Below, piece after piece: positions 1-8,628 of a stretch of DNA of 64,000 nucleotides. Numbering within the stretch: position 1 is the stretch's first letter; each line of letters begins with the position of its first letter. The position numbers and the translations under genes were made by a program. Source of the DNA: an uncultured Bacteroidales bacterium (lineage in GTDB: Bacteria > Bacteroidota > Bacteroidia > Bacteroidales > Bacteroidaceae); NCBI GenBank assembly GCA_902779085.1, contig CACYZY010000002.1, forward strand, positions 405,148-469,147, in the 5' to 3' direction. The notes beneath the pieces are model-generated. The model was not told the DNA's origin and searched no databases. It saw nothing but the letters and a program-made list of their open reading frames with translations.

Positions 1-1786
1 TTTCCAGTGTGCGAACCAGTTTCTTAGGGTTGAACTGCACATAGTCGAGCACCTCAGCCACCGTTTCACCATCAATTACCTGATCGATGCTATAGCCTTT
101 CTCATCCACAGAAATATGAACAGCATTGGTATCACCAAACAGATTGTGCATATCGCCCAAAATTTCTTGGTATGCACCCACGAGGAATACCCCTAAATAA
201 TAGTGCTCCTTTTGTTTCAGAGAATGCACAGGCAGGTAGTTGGATACACTGCGGGTAGTGATAAAGCTGGCAATTTTTCCATCAGAGTCACAGGTGATGT
301 CCTGCAATGTAGCCTCTTTGTCGGGTTTCTCATCCAGACGTTGCAGTGGCATAATGGGGAATATTTGGTCGATAGACCAAGAATCGGGCAGCGACTGGAA
401 TAATGAGAAGTTGCAGAAATATTTATCTGCCAACAGTTTTGGTAATCCACGCAATTCATCAGGTGTATGCTTCAGGTTCTGAGCTATATGGTTCACTTCA
501 CGCATTACACTCCAGTAAAGGCATTCTATCTGTGCGCGGGTTTGCAAATCAACCAGCCCATGACTGAACAGATTCAGTGACTCATCACGAATCTGCTCGG
601 CATCGTGGAATGCTTCTAACATGGTATTTTGGTTAAGCTTGTCCCAAATGGTATAAAGCTCACGTACCAGCTCATGGTCTTCAGGTTTTATATCTATATC
701 ATCATCCCATTCTGGTAAATGCGCTGTTTCCAATACATCGAATATCAGTACGGAGTGATAAGCCGATAAGGCTCGACCACTCTCAGTAATAATGTTTGGA
801 TGTGGAATGTTGTTTTTGTCGCTGATGTCTACTAAAGTAGAGATGGCATCGTTTACATATTCCTGGATGGAGTAGTTTACACTGCCCTCGTTGGTACCAG
901 AGCGTGTACCATCGTAGTCAACACCCAAGCCTCCACCAATATCCACAAACTCGATGTTAAAGCCTAGGCGATGTAGTTGCACATAGAATTGTGATGACTC
1001 CACGAGAGCCGTCTGAATATGACGAATTTTCGTTACCTGGCTGCCAATATGGAAATGAATCAGTTTGAGGCAGTCTTCCATCTTTTTCTCTCTAAGAAAA
1101 TCTAGAGCTTCAAGTAGTTCACTTGAAGTCAAGCCAAACTTGCTGGCATCGCCACCGCTCTGTTCCCACTTTCCACTACCAGAAGAAGCTAATTTGATAC
1201 GTATGCCTATGTTGGGGCGCATATCCAGTTTCTTGGCAATCTTGGCTATCAGTCGCAACTCATTCATTTTCTCCACAACAAGGAAGATGCGTTTGCCCAT
1301 CTTCTGCGCCAACAGGGCTAGTTCAATGTAGCTCTCGTCCTTATAACCGTTGCAGATAATCAGTGAGTCAGAATCCATATTGGTGGCAATCACTGCATGC
1401 AATTCAGGCTTGGAACCAGCTTCTAGTCCTAAATTGTATTTCTTGCCATGGCTTACAACCTCTTCCACCACAGGTTTCATCTGGTTTACCTTGATAGGAT
1501 AAATGATAAAGTTCTGGGCTTTATAGTTGTATTCCTCCGATGCCCGTTTAAAACAATGTGAAATCTTCTCAATGCGGTTGTCGAGGATATCAGGGAAACG
1601 CACCAGCATGGGAGCCGTTACGTCGCGCAAAGCCAGTTCATCCACCAACTCTCTTAAATCGACCTCAACGCCGTCTTTCAACGGAGTAACTACCACATGA
1701 CCCTTGTCATTGATACCAAAGTACGAAGCTCCCCACCCTTTAATATTGTAGAGTTCTTCAGAATCTTCAATACGCCATTTTCTCAT
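1..1786 (-). CDS. speA: Biosynthetic arginine decarboxylase, 3' end cut by window
   Basis: PLP-dependent decarboxylation of arginine to agmatine, the first step of the agmatine route to polyamines; cytoplasmic. The frame is open from the ATG at 1784-1786 to the window edge, giving 595 residues of a family of about 630, so only the extreme C-terminus is missing. Visible: the PLP-lysine context IIYPIKVNQ (Lys99), the barrel segment IGIRIKLASSGSGKW, HFHIGSQ, and the glycine-rich FVDIGGGLGVDYDG. Transcribed away from cutC; a TACTTTTG -7 element lies upstream. Family identity is firm. Confidence 0.95.
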   Translation of the reverse strand, partial: MRKWRIEDSEELYNIKGWGASYFGINDKGHVVVTPLKDGVEVDLRELVDELALRDVTAPMLVRFPDILDNRIEKISHCFKRASEEYNYKAQNFIIYPIKVNQMKPVVEEVVSHGKKYNLGLEAGSKPELHAVIATNMDSDSLIICNGYKDESYIELALLAQKMGKRIFLVVEKMNELRLIAKIAKKLDMRPNIGIRIKLASSGSGKWEQSGGDASKFGLTSSELLEALDFLREKKMEDCLKLIHFHIGSQVTKIRHIQTALVESSQFYVQLHRLGFNIEFVDIGGGLGVDYDGTRSGTNEGSVNYSIQEYVNDAISTLVDISDKNNIPHPNIITESGRALSAYHSVLIFDVLETAHLPEWDDDIDIKPEDHELVRELYTIWDKLNQNTMLEAFHDAEQIRDESLNLFSHGLVDLQTRAQIECLYWSVMREVNHIAQNLKHTPDELRGLPKLLADKYFCNFSLFQSLPDSWSIDQIFPIMPLQRLDEKPDKEATLQDITCDSDGKIASFITTRSVSNYLPVHSLKQKEHYYLGVFLVGAYQEILGDMHNLFGDTNAVHISVDEKGYSIDQVIDGETVAEVLDYVQFNPKKLVRTLE

Positions 1787-1830
1787 TTCTCTGTTATTTC
1801 ACTAATTAGGTTATAAATAGGTTTGGATGG

Positions 1831-1838
1831 CAAAAGTA
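1831..1838 (-). promoter_or_regulatory. -7 element for speA
   Basis: TACTTTTG on the minus strand matches the Bacteroidetes TAnnTTTG -7 box, 45 bases upstream of the speA ATG. No clear TTG box is seen about 20 bases upstream, so the call is moderate. Confidence 0.45.
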
Positions 1839-1860
1839 ATAAAAATAAGAATAAAACTAT

Positions 1861-1868
1861 TATATTTG
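1861..1868 (+). promoter_or_regulatory. -7 element for cutC
   Basis: TATATTTG fits TAnnTTTG and predicts a transcript start near 1873-1876, about ten bases before the ATG at 1886. This favours 1886 over the earlier in-frame ATG at 1823, which would lie upstream of the transcript start. Confidence 0.5.
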
Positions 1869-1885
1869 CCAGAAAAACAACCGAT

Positions 1886-2638
1886 ATGGAGGATTATAGG
1901 ATTGAAATATGCGCCAACTCGGCTGAAAGTGCTATTATGGCTCAGCATGGGGGAGCTGATAGGGTGGAGCTATGTGCAGGTATGCCAGAGGGTGGCACCA
2001 CTCCATCTTTTGGGGAGATTTCAGCAGCCAGAGACAAACTAAAGAAGACCAAGTTGCATGTCATTATCCGTCCTCGTGGAGGTGATTTTTACTATTCGCC
2101 TGCAGAGATAAAAATCATGGCTGTAGATATAAATATGGCTAATTCATTAGATGTTGATGGTTTCGTGTTTGGCTGTCTTACTCCTGAGGGTGATGTGGAT
2201 ACGAAAGCTATGAAGAAACTAATAAAAGCAGCTAAGGGAAAAAGCGTCACTTTCCATCGTGCCTTCGATATGTGTCGTGACCCATTCAAAGCATTGGAAG
2301 ACATCATTAGTCTGGGCTGTGACCGTATCCTCACTTCTGGTCAGCAGAATGTTGCAGAGAGGGGAGTATCACTTATCAAGAAATTGATAGAACAGGCAGC
2401 TGGCCGCATCATTATCATGCCAGGGAGTGGTATTGTGCCACAAAATATCCGTAAGATAGCTGAAGAGACGGGTGCCACCGAGTTTCATTTTTCAGGGCGC
2501 AAATCGGTAGAGAGCCCAATGATGTATCGTAACCCAATGGTGTCGATGGGTGGAACGTTGTGTATTGATGAGTATTCACGATTCGTAACAGATCCGGAGG
2601 TAGTAAAGGCAGCGATAGATTCGTTAAAGAGTTTTTGA
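1886..2638 (+). CDS. cutC: CutC family protein
   Basis: A 250-residue CutC-family TIM-barrel protein, historically linked to copper homeostasis, although the biochemical role of the family is unsettled. Family signatures visible near the N-terminus are EICANSAESAIMAQHGGADRVEL, followed by MPEGGTTPSFG and VIIRPRGGDFYYS; later come FHRAFDMC and the SGQQ and GSGI motifs. The start at 1886 is chosen because the family begins with this segment and the -7 box at 1861 excludes the longer form. Divergent from speA; followed 30 bp later by the esterase gene. Confidence 0.9.
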   Translation: MEDYRIEICANSAESAIMAQHGGADRVELCAGMPEGGTTPSFGEISAARDKLKKTKLHVIIRPRGGDFYYSPAEIKIMAVDINMANSLDVDGFVFGCLTPEGDVDTKAMKKLIKAAKGKSVTFHRAFDMCRDPFKALEDIISLGCDRILTSGQQNVAERGVSLIKKLIEQAAGRIIIMPGSGIVPQNIRKIAEETGATEFHFSGRKSVESPMMYRNPMVSMGGTLCIDEYSRFVTDPEVVKAAIDSLKSF

Positions 2639-2668
2639 CCTATTGATTGTTTGATAAAAATATATACT

Positions 2669-4120
2669 ATGAAAAAGTTTATAGGACTAATGGCACTGGC
2701 TTTGATGATGGGAACCGGTACCGAAGCAAAAGTGAGATTACCACACTTGGTTGGTGATAATATGGTATTGCAACAGCAGACAGATGCCCGTTTGTGGGGA
2801 TGGACAGATGCTGGCAAAACAGTGAAAGTGACCGTTTCGTGGAATAACGACACCTATACTGCTAAAGCAGATGCACAAGGCAAGTGGCTGGTAAAAGTTA
2901 AAACGCCTAAAGCATCATTTGCACCATTGAGTATTACCTTTGACGATGGTGACAAGACCACCATAAGCAATGTACTTAGTGGTGAGGTATGGGTATGTGC
3001 AGGCCAGAGTAATATGGAGATGCCTATCAAAGGATTTAATGACTGTCCTGTGGAGGATTATAACCATGTAGTGGCAGATGCAATCAACTCTTCTGGTATT
3101 CGTCATGCCAAGATACCAAGCATTATGCGTACGAAACCTCAAGAGGATGCTGAGACAGAGTGGATTGATTGTAATCCCAATACTGTTTCTGAATTCAGTG
3201 CTACTGGCTATTTCTTTGCTCGCATGGTAAGCCATACCTTGAACATTCCTGTAGGACTGATTGAGGCCAACAAAGGTGGTAGCCGTGTAGAGAGTTGGCT
3301 CAGTGAAGAAAACTTGCGCAAATACACAGATGAGGCGCTCGACTCTTTGGAGAATGTCAAGAAGTACCCAATGGATTATATGCGTCCCTTGGTGTGGGGC
3401 AATGCTACATTCCATCCCATCTTAAACTATACGGTGAAAGGCATCCTGTTCTATCAGGGCTGCTCAAATGTAGATGACCATCGTGCACAGTATGCAGAGC
3501 GCTTGGCACTTTTGGTAAAACAATGGCGTGAGCAGTTTGACTTGGGTGAAATACCGTTCTATTATGTAGAGATTGCGCCATACTTCCAAGGTTATGTTAA
3601 TAAGATAAACTCTGCCTTATTGCGCGAACAGCAGTACAAGGCGTTGAGTCTGATACCCAACAGTGATATGGTGTGCACTAATGATGCTGTATATCCCAGT
3701 GAGACACACAATATCCATCCTGCCCAAAAACAGAAGGTGGGTGAGCGCTTAGCTTTTGTCGCACTGAACGAGGCCTATGGCATGGAGGCTTTCCGTTGCA
3801 AGAGCCCATCATTCAAGAGTATGGAGGTGAAAGATAATCAAGTAAGACTGCTATTCAATGACACCTATTCGGGCTTTACCCGTCAGTATGGTTTTGAGGG
3901 TTTCGAGATTGCTGGTGCTGACAAAGTGTTCCATAAGGCTAACCAGTCTCAATCCCAATATTCATGGTTCACAGGAGAACTAAGTATTACCATCTCTTCT
4001 GACGAGGTGCCTAACCCTGTGGCCGTGCGCTACTGTTTCCGTAACTTCCAACTGGGCAATGTGGCGAATATGGCAGGCTTACCACTTATTCCTTTCCGTA
4101 CGGACGATTGGGATCAGTAA
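2669..4120 (+). CDS. Sialate O-acetylesterase-type SGNH esterase, secreted
   Basis: A 483-residue exported esterase of the sialate 9-O-acetylesterase (SASA) family, which removes acetyl groups from sialic acids or from acetylated plant glycans. The signal peptide is residues 1-20 (MKKFIGLMALALMMGTGTEA); I start at that ATG rather than at the upstream TTG at 2651. The nucleophile block is GQSNMEMP with Ser114; the late block NIHPAQKQKVGERLA holds the conserved His. The C-terminal ~100 residues look like a beta domain. Its 3' end overlaps the converging glycosidase gene by 35 bp. The actual substrate cannot be told from sequence. Confidence 0.88.
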   Translation: MKKFIGLMALALMMGTGTEAKVRLPHLVGDNMVLQQQTDARLWGWTDAGKTVKVTVSWNNDTYTAKADAQGKWLVKVKTPKASFAPLSITFDDGDKTTISNVLSGEVWVCAGQSNMEMPIKGFNDCPVEDYNHVVADAINSSGIRHAKIPSIMRTKPQEDAETEWIDCNPNTVSEFSATGYFFARMVSHTLNIPVGLIEANKGGSRVESWLSEENLRKYTDEALDSLENVKKYPMDYMRPLVWGNATFHPILNYTVKGILFYQGCSNVDDHRAQYAERLALLVKQWREQFDLGEIPFYYVEIAPYFQGYVNKINSALLREQQYKALSLIPNSDMVCTNDAVYPSETHNIHPAQKQKVGERLAFVALNEAYGMEAFRCKSPSFKSMEVKDNQVRLLFNDTYSGFTRQYGFEGFEIAGADKVFHKANQSQSQYSWFTGELSITISSDEVPNPVAVRYCFRNFQLGNVANMAGLPLIPFRTDDWDQ

Positions 4121-6095
4121 GTTCAGGATACTTTACACCGAAGTGTCCTGTGATGGCCGCCAATAAGAAGTAATAATTGTCAGCTAAGTAGTTATAGCCA
4201 GAGGGAGCACCACCTTTAGTGCGCCAATCCACACTCTGCACATATCCGGGGAATACGCCTGAATGGGTGTATTCCCTTTCAAATGTAGCGAGCATCTTGA
4301 ACAGTATGTCGTCTGCTTCTTTTCTTAAACCCATATGATAGAGCGCATTGAGAAAATGACAAGCAGCCTGTCCACAGAGTCCGCCATTTTCATATCGTCC
4401 CCAGCGTGTCATCTCATCCCAGGTACCCTTGTCTTCTTTAGCCACAGGCAGTAAAGGACCAGGCACACCATACACCCCGTCATACCCCTGCTCTTGCATC
4501 TTGGCAAGCATGATACGCATCATTTTGATTCCCAATTCTTGTGGCACCAATCCCTCATTAATGGCCATTGAAGTGATGAAGGTAAACATATAGTCGTGCA
4601 TTCTGCCGTCCTGGCTTACCCATCCTGCATAAACACCCGTTTCAGGATTATAGAATGTGCTATGAAAAGCCTGCTTAAACATCGATAGCGCTTGTTCGAT
4701 AGCATGTGTTTCTTCATGCAACTTTTCAAAAATCTTCTTCATTCCCTCCAGTGCCCTGTAAGCTTGTAAATTCAAGTAGGCATCTTTATGTCCGAAAGCA
4801 AAATCGTCCCACCAGTTGAAACTGGTTCTCCCATCCTCCAACCTGTTGCCATGGAAAGGAGCCTCAAAGATACCATCATGATCAATATCCCTATCTAATA
4901 CCCCCTTCACCAAGCGTTTAATTTCGGACAGATATTGTCGGATAAAGGGCCAATCATGAGTAGTTATCAGGTAGTCATATAGAGCAATAAGCGTTATTTC
5001 CGTGCACTCATAACCAAAGTCAGCTATTCGATTGGTTTGCGGGTCTATGCGCTCTTTTAGTGCTATTTCGATAGAATTCTTCAAACCATCAATCATTGAA
5101 AACGAAGCATCTAATGCTGGGGTGAATGGTAGGAGGTCGGCTCGGAAAGCTAAGGCAAGATGGCCAATACCTGAAAGCATAATATTATCGCCCATTGTCA
5201 TGGTCTCAGGATTTAGGGTGAAAGCGTTTTGCCAACAACGGCGCAAGCCATCGAATTTGGCATCACTCAAGTCAACACCTGGCAGATGTGGATAGTTGTC
5301 TTCCAGTACGGTGAATTTAATGGTGGTCCCTGTAATGGGTTTTTGTACATGGAATGATAAAACCACAGAACCTAAGTGTACTGATTTTCTATAGGTGTGG
5401 CCACCTCTGTTGAACGGTCCTAAGGAAAGCCCAGTGTTATCGTAGTCAGGCAAGAAATGCTCTTGCAAATAAACATCTGGTTCGCTGGCCTCAATCTTTA
5501 CCAGCCCATAGTCCGGGAAATGCAGTATGGCAGGCAACTGAAACGAAGCTTTCACAATACGTGGAGTATAAAAGGTCTCAGGAGTGTCGTATTGTGACGA
5601 GGGTGGGGTGTCTTTCTTCTTTGACCATACCGATACTGGTGATACGTCAGGGGCAGTATGAATACGGAAAAGTTCTCCCTTCATTTTGTCCTCACCCTTG
5701 ATATCCATCGCAAAAGTATGGGCACCTATAGGATAGATAGAACAATTACGGACTTCTCCATTGCCAAAATCCAAGTGCTCATAGCTGATGATTCCATCTT
5801 GATAGGTGGCCTTGGTCTCTTCTTTGCCAAAAGAGTCCTCCTGATTACCTGTCAGCACACCACCTTTGCCTGGTCGCAACAACGAGCGGTCGGTATATCG
5901 CGTACTTCTGGCACCAGCCTCCACACCCAAATAGGACATCATAGGAAAAGCTTTTGCCCAAGCCACGGCATAATAGGGAGATACAAAAGTGATGAATTCT
6001 CCACTTCGGTCTATCCTGACCTGTGTGGAATCTACTTGTGCTGATATGGTACAGCACAATAAACCACAAAGGCAAAGTATGATGCTCTTCTTCAT
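4086..6095 (-). CDS. Exported six-hairpin glycosidase-like protein
   Basis: 669 residues with a signal peptide (MKKSIILCLCGLLCCTISAQ). Residues ~25-270 look like a beta-sandwich; residues ~280-660 are helical with repeated aromatic-rich blocks such as NWWDDFAFGHKDAYLNLQAYRALEGM and GGLCGQAACHFLNALYHMG, the look of an (alpha/alpha)6 barrel glycoside hydrolase (six-hairpin superfamily). I cannot assign a GH family or the catalytic acids. It shares a 4-bp stop/start overlap with the upstream deacetylase, so the two are probably one transcript acting on an extracellular glycan. Confidence 0.65.
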   Translation of the reverse strand: MKKSIILCLCGLLCCTISAQVDSTQVRIDRSGEFITFVSPYYAVAWAKAFPMMSYLGVEAGARSTRYTDRSLLRPGKGGVLTGNQEDSFGKEETKATYQDGIISYEHLDFGNGEVRNCSIYPIGAHTFAMDIKGEDKMKGELFRIHTAPDVSPVSVWSKKKDTPPSSQYDTPETFYTPRIVKASFQLPAILHFPDYGLVKIEASEPDVYLQEHFLPDYDNTGLSLGPFNRGGHTYRKSVHLGSVVLSFHVQKPITGTTIKFTVLEDNYPHLPGVDLSDAKFDGLRRCWQNAFTLNPETMTMGDNIMLSGIGHLALAFRADLLPFTPALDASFSMIDGLKNSIEIALKERIDPQTNRIADFGYECTEITLIALYDYLITTHDWPFIRQYLSEIKRLVKGVLDRDIDHDGIFEAPFHGNRLEDGRTSFNWWDDFAFGHKDAYLNLQAYRALEGMKKIFEKLHEETHAIEQALSMFKQAFHSTFYNPETGVYAGWVSQDGRMHDYMFTFITSMAINEGLVPQELGIKMMRIMLAKMQEQGYDGVYGVPGPLLPVAKEDKGTWDEMTRWGRYENGGLCGQAACHFLNALYHMGLRKEADDILFKMLATFEREYTHSGVFPGYVQSVDWRTKGGAPSGYNYLADNYYFLLAAITGHFGVKYPELTDPNRPYGKE

Positions 6096-6877
6096 TTTTG
6101 TTGTTGGATATATGACAATACATCAGAGAAAGTGCCTACCCATATTTCAGGATGAGAAGCCAGGAAATCAATCATTTTCTGGTGCTCCTCCACATCTACA
6201 CTGATCCAGTCGCCCCCAATGCCATGAAACAGGATGACACCTGCTCCGCCATTTGCCAGTACTTTTTCTATAAAAGAAGTTAGTTGCTCGGCCTTATAGC
6301 CAGGAAAGGCAGTAAAAGACGGTACATTATTGGGTATAAGCTGAGATGGGGAGGTAATAACTTCTTCTGAGTCGCTCATACGGGCAAAATTGCAGATGCC
6401 CTGTGCTATCATTGGTGTGCCATAGTCCTGTCCGCCAGCCTTGTATTGCCCACAAGGATAGGCATAGCTATGCTGACTCTTGCCATCTATGGCACTCAGG
6501 AAAGTATTCATGATTTTAATCTCGTTGAGCATTTCCTCCACAGTGTAGCAATTCAACGCCCGACAATGACTTGACAGGGTGTCAGCTTGGGCTTCGTTGC
6601 AAGGGTGATAGATGGAGTGGTTGCCCAGTTCATGCCCCTGATGGCTCACCTCTCTCCACTGGGGTATGTCTTTAGCATCTAAATAGTAACCCATAAGAAA
6701 GAAAGTGCCCTTGAAATTGTGCTCGTTCAATGCGGGCACCACATTTTCCAGTTGCGATTGCAATCCATCGTCGTAGGTGAGCATGATGGCCGCTTCCTTA
6801 CCTGCAGGCCATTGTATCTGTGCCATTGTCCATAATGGAAGGTAACACAGCATGCAATATGCAATTAGTCTTTTCAT
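6092..6877 (-). CDS. Polysaccharide deacetylase (NodB-like), secreted
   Basis: 261 residues of the carbohydrate esterase 4 / NodB fold, which removes acetyl groups from polysaccharides. Signal peptide MKRLIAYCMLCYLPLWTMAQ. Motif 1 is MLTYDDGLQSQ (catalytic base and metal Asp pair), motif 2 is GNHSIYHPC carrying the His-x3-His metal ligands, and a late LFHGIGG motif resembles the LHD-type motif 5. It overlaps the downstream glycosidase by ATGA, which suggests translational coupling. Confidence 0.88.
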   Translation of the reverse strand: MKRLIAYCMLCYLPLWTMAQIQWPAGKEAAIMLTYDDGLQSQLENVVPALNEHNFKGTFFLMGYYLDAKDIPQWREVSHQGHELGNHSIYHPCNEAQADTLSSHCRALNCYTVEEMLNEIKIMNTFLSAIDGKSQHSYAYPCGQYKAGGQDYGTPMIAQGICNFARMSDSEEVITSPSQLIPNNVPSFTAFPGYKAEQLTSFIEKVLANGGAGVILFHGIGGDWISVDVEEHQKMIDFLASHPEIWVGTFSDVLSYIQQQK

Positions 6878-6898
6878 AATATATGGTAGGTTAATGGC

Positions 6899-7426
6899 TT
6901 AGAGTCCCAAGAGTTGGCGCAACTCTTCTATTGATTTATCTATCTGTTTGCGGCTTTCCAACCGGTTGCTGTCAAACACGTAAGTGGCTTGACTATAGAA
7001 CTGCTCACGATGGGCAAGTTGTTCTGTAATATACTGCTTCATCTCCTCGTCTGTCTTATTCATCAACAGTGGCCGTTTGGCCTTGCCTATTTGCAAGCGA
7101 TTAAAGAGGGTTTCGACATCCGCCTTCATATATACTGTCTGCCCTTGCTGGTTCATGTACTGCACATTGTCGAAGAAACAGGCTGTCCCACCTCCTGTAG
7201 ATATCATCACATTCTCGAAATCACCAACCTCATGCAGCATCTTGCGTTCCATCTCTCGAAAGGCATCTTCACCCAATTCGGCAAATATCTGCTTTACCGT
7301 CTTATGGAAACGGCCCTCGATATACCAGTCCATATCAATGAACTGCAGACCCATCTTTAAGGCGAAAGCTCTGCCCAAAGTGGTTTTCCCCGAACACATG
7401 TATCCTATGAGGAATATTCTTATCAT
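6899..7426 (-). CDS. aroK: Shikimate kinase
   Basis: A 175-residue P-loop kinase phosphorylating shikimate at O3 in the chorismate pathway. Walker A is GYMCSGKTT at residues 8-16; the shikimate-binding Asp is in FIDMDWYIE; FREMERKMLHEV supplies the Arg; STGGGTACF is the glycine-rich shikimate site; KRPLL lies in the lid. Length is normal for the family. It sits 21 bp upstream (in transcription order) of the deacetylase gene and may start that transcript. Confidence 0.93.
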   Translation of the reverse strand: MIRIFLIGYMCSGKTTLGRAFALKMGLQFIDMDWYIEGRFHKTVKQIFAELGEDAFREMERKMLHEVGDFENVMISTGGGTACFFDNVQYMNQQGQTVYMKADVETLFNRLQIGKAKRPLLMNKTDEEMKQYITEQLAHREQFYSQATYVFDSNRLESRKQIDKSIEELRQLLGL

Positions 7427-7523
7427 CCTAAATTCATCGGTAATTATTTGGCGGTAAAGTTAGCGATATATTTTTGTTTTGTGTATCTTCGCAGCGAAAA
7501 GTTATCACTCTGTGGCAAAAAAG

Positions 7524-8204
7524 ATGGGCAAACGGCAGAAATATTATGTGGTGTGGAGAGGCGTTCAACCTGGCATCTATCATACATGGGAGGAATGTGA
7601 GCACCAAGTAAAAGGGTTCCCTAATCCCAAGTACAAGGCTTTTGATACTGAGGCTGAGGCGATGGCTGCTTATGCCAACCCTGATTATGAATTAGGGAAA
7701 CCAAAAGATACCCCCCATGAACCCAAACAGACGAAGATTGAAGTGATGAAGGCCATCAAAGAGGGGAAGGAGCAACTTATAGACCAGGCGATAAAAAACG
7801 GCTTGCAACTCAATGCCCTAGCCGTAGATGCTGCTTGTAGTGGTAATCCAGGTATGATGGAATACCAAGGGGTGTATGTGGCAACTGGCCAACGCATCTT
7901 CCATTTCGGCCCTGTTTTTGGCACCAATAACATTGGTGAGTTCTTGGCTATCGTGCATGCACTTGCCTATATGAAAAAGAACAATATCAATATGCCTATT
8001 TATAGTGATAGCCGTAATGCTATGAGTTGGGTAAAACAGAAGAAATGTCGCACCAAACTGGAACGCAATGCCAAGACAGAACCCTTGTTTCAACTCATAG
8101 AACGAGCTGAAAAGTGGTTGCATGACAATACGCTATCTGTTCCCATTATTAAATGGGATAAGAATTTATGGGGTGAGACTCCTGCTGACTTCGGACGCAA
8201 GTAA
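7524..8204 (+). CDS. RNase H with N-terminal viroplasmin/hybrid-binding domain
   Basis: 226 residues. Residues 4-50 (KYYVVWRGVQPGIYHTWEEC) form the hybrid-binding domain of RNase HI proteins; residues ~95-226 form the RNase H fold with the acidic set Asp102 (VDAACSGN), Glu139 (GEFLA), Asp162 (YSDS) and the late Asp in TPADFGRK. It should cleave the RNA strand of RNA-DNA hybrids. The ATG at 7524 is chosen because the hybrid-binding domain begins there. It converges on the BlaI gene with 4 bp between the ends. A separate rnhB is at 18701. Confidence 0.9.
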   Translation: MGKRQKYYVVWRGVQPGIYHTWEECEHQVKGFPNPKYKAFDTEAEAMAAYANPDYELGKPKDTPHEPKQTKIEVMKAIKEGKEQLIDQAIKNGLQLNALAVDAACSGNPGMMEYQGVYVATGQRIFHFGPVFGTNNIGEFLAIVHALAYMKKNNINMPIYSDSRNAMSWVKQKKCRTKLERNAKTEPLFQLIERAEKWLHDNTLSVPIIKWDKNLWGETPADFGRK

Positions 8205-8208
8205 TGCC

Positions 8209-8574
8209 TTATTTCCCTTTCTCAATTTCTTTCAGTATCTCACGCAGGTCATCGGCAGATATGGCTTGCTCTTTGGCAAAGAAAGACACCATCTGGCGAT
8301 AGGAATCGTGGAAGTAGTCTTTCACCCAAGTCTGCATGAACGTGCTGCGATATTTATCTTTAGTAATTTTGATGCTGTAGAGATAAGACACCCCCTTGGC
8401 AGTGGATTTTAGATATCCTTTACGCTCCAGGTTCTTCACCGTTGATGCCACAGAGGTATAAGGTGGCTTGGGCTCAGGAAAGATCTCCATAACCTCACGT
8501 ATGTAACATGCCTTGCCTAATTGCCAGAAGAGCATCATCACCTCTTCTTCTTGTTTGGTTAGTTTCTCCATCAT
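8209..8574 (-). CDS. BlaI/MecI-family repressor
   Basis: A 121-residue winged-helix protein of the penicillinase-repressor family: EKLTKQEEEVMMLFWQLG at the N-terminus, a recognition-helix region PPYTSVASTVKNLERKGYL, and a C-terminal dimerisation part. It lies 54 bp downstream of the BlaR1-TonB gene on the same strand, the reverse of the usual repressor-first order. A perfect 6-bp inverted repeat inside the operon promoter at 9941-9955 is a plausible operator. What it controls beyond its own operon is unknown. Confidence 0.9.
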   Translation of the reverse strand: MMEKLTKQEEEVMMLFWQLGKACYIREVMEIFPEPKPPYTSVASTVKNLERKGYLKSTAKGVSYLYSIKITKDKYRSTFMQTWVKDYFHDSYRQMVSFFAKEQAISADDLREILKEIEKGK

Positions 8575-8589
8575 CTATTATGTTTAGTA

Positions 8590-8616
8590 GAGGGCATGTT
8601 GACAATACACGCCCTC
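8590..8616 (-). other. Intercistronic hairpin
   Basis: GAGGGC at 8590-8595 pairs with GCCCTC at 8611-8616, extended by TGT/ACA after one mismatch. It lies between the M56 and BlaI genes and has no T-run on the minus strand, so it is more likely an mRNA processing or stability element than a terminator. Confidence 0.35.
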
Positions 8617-8628
8617 CTGATAATAAAA

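Noticed and set aside
203-1331. Small plus-strand open frames in the first 1.4 kb
   Set aside because: They are shadows of speA, which is open on the minus strand to the window edge.
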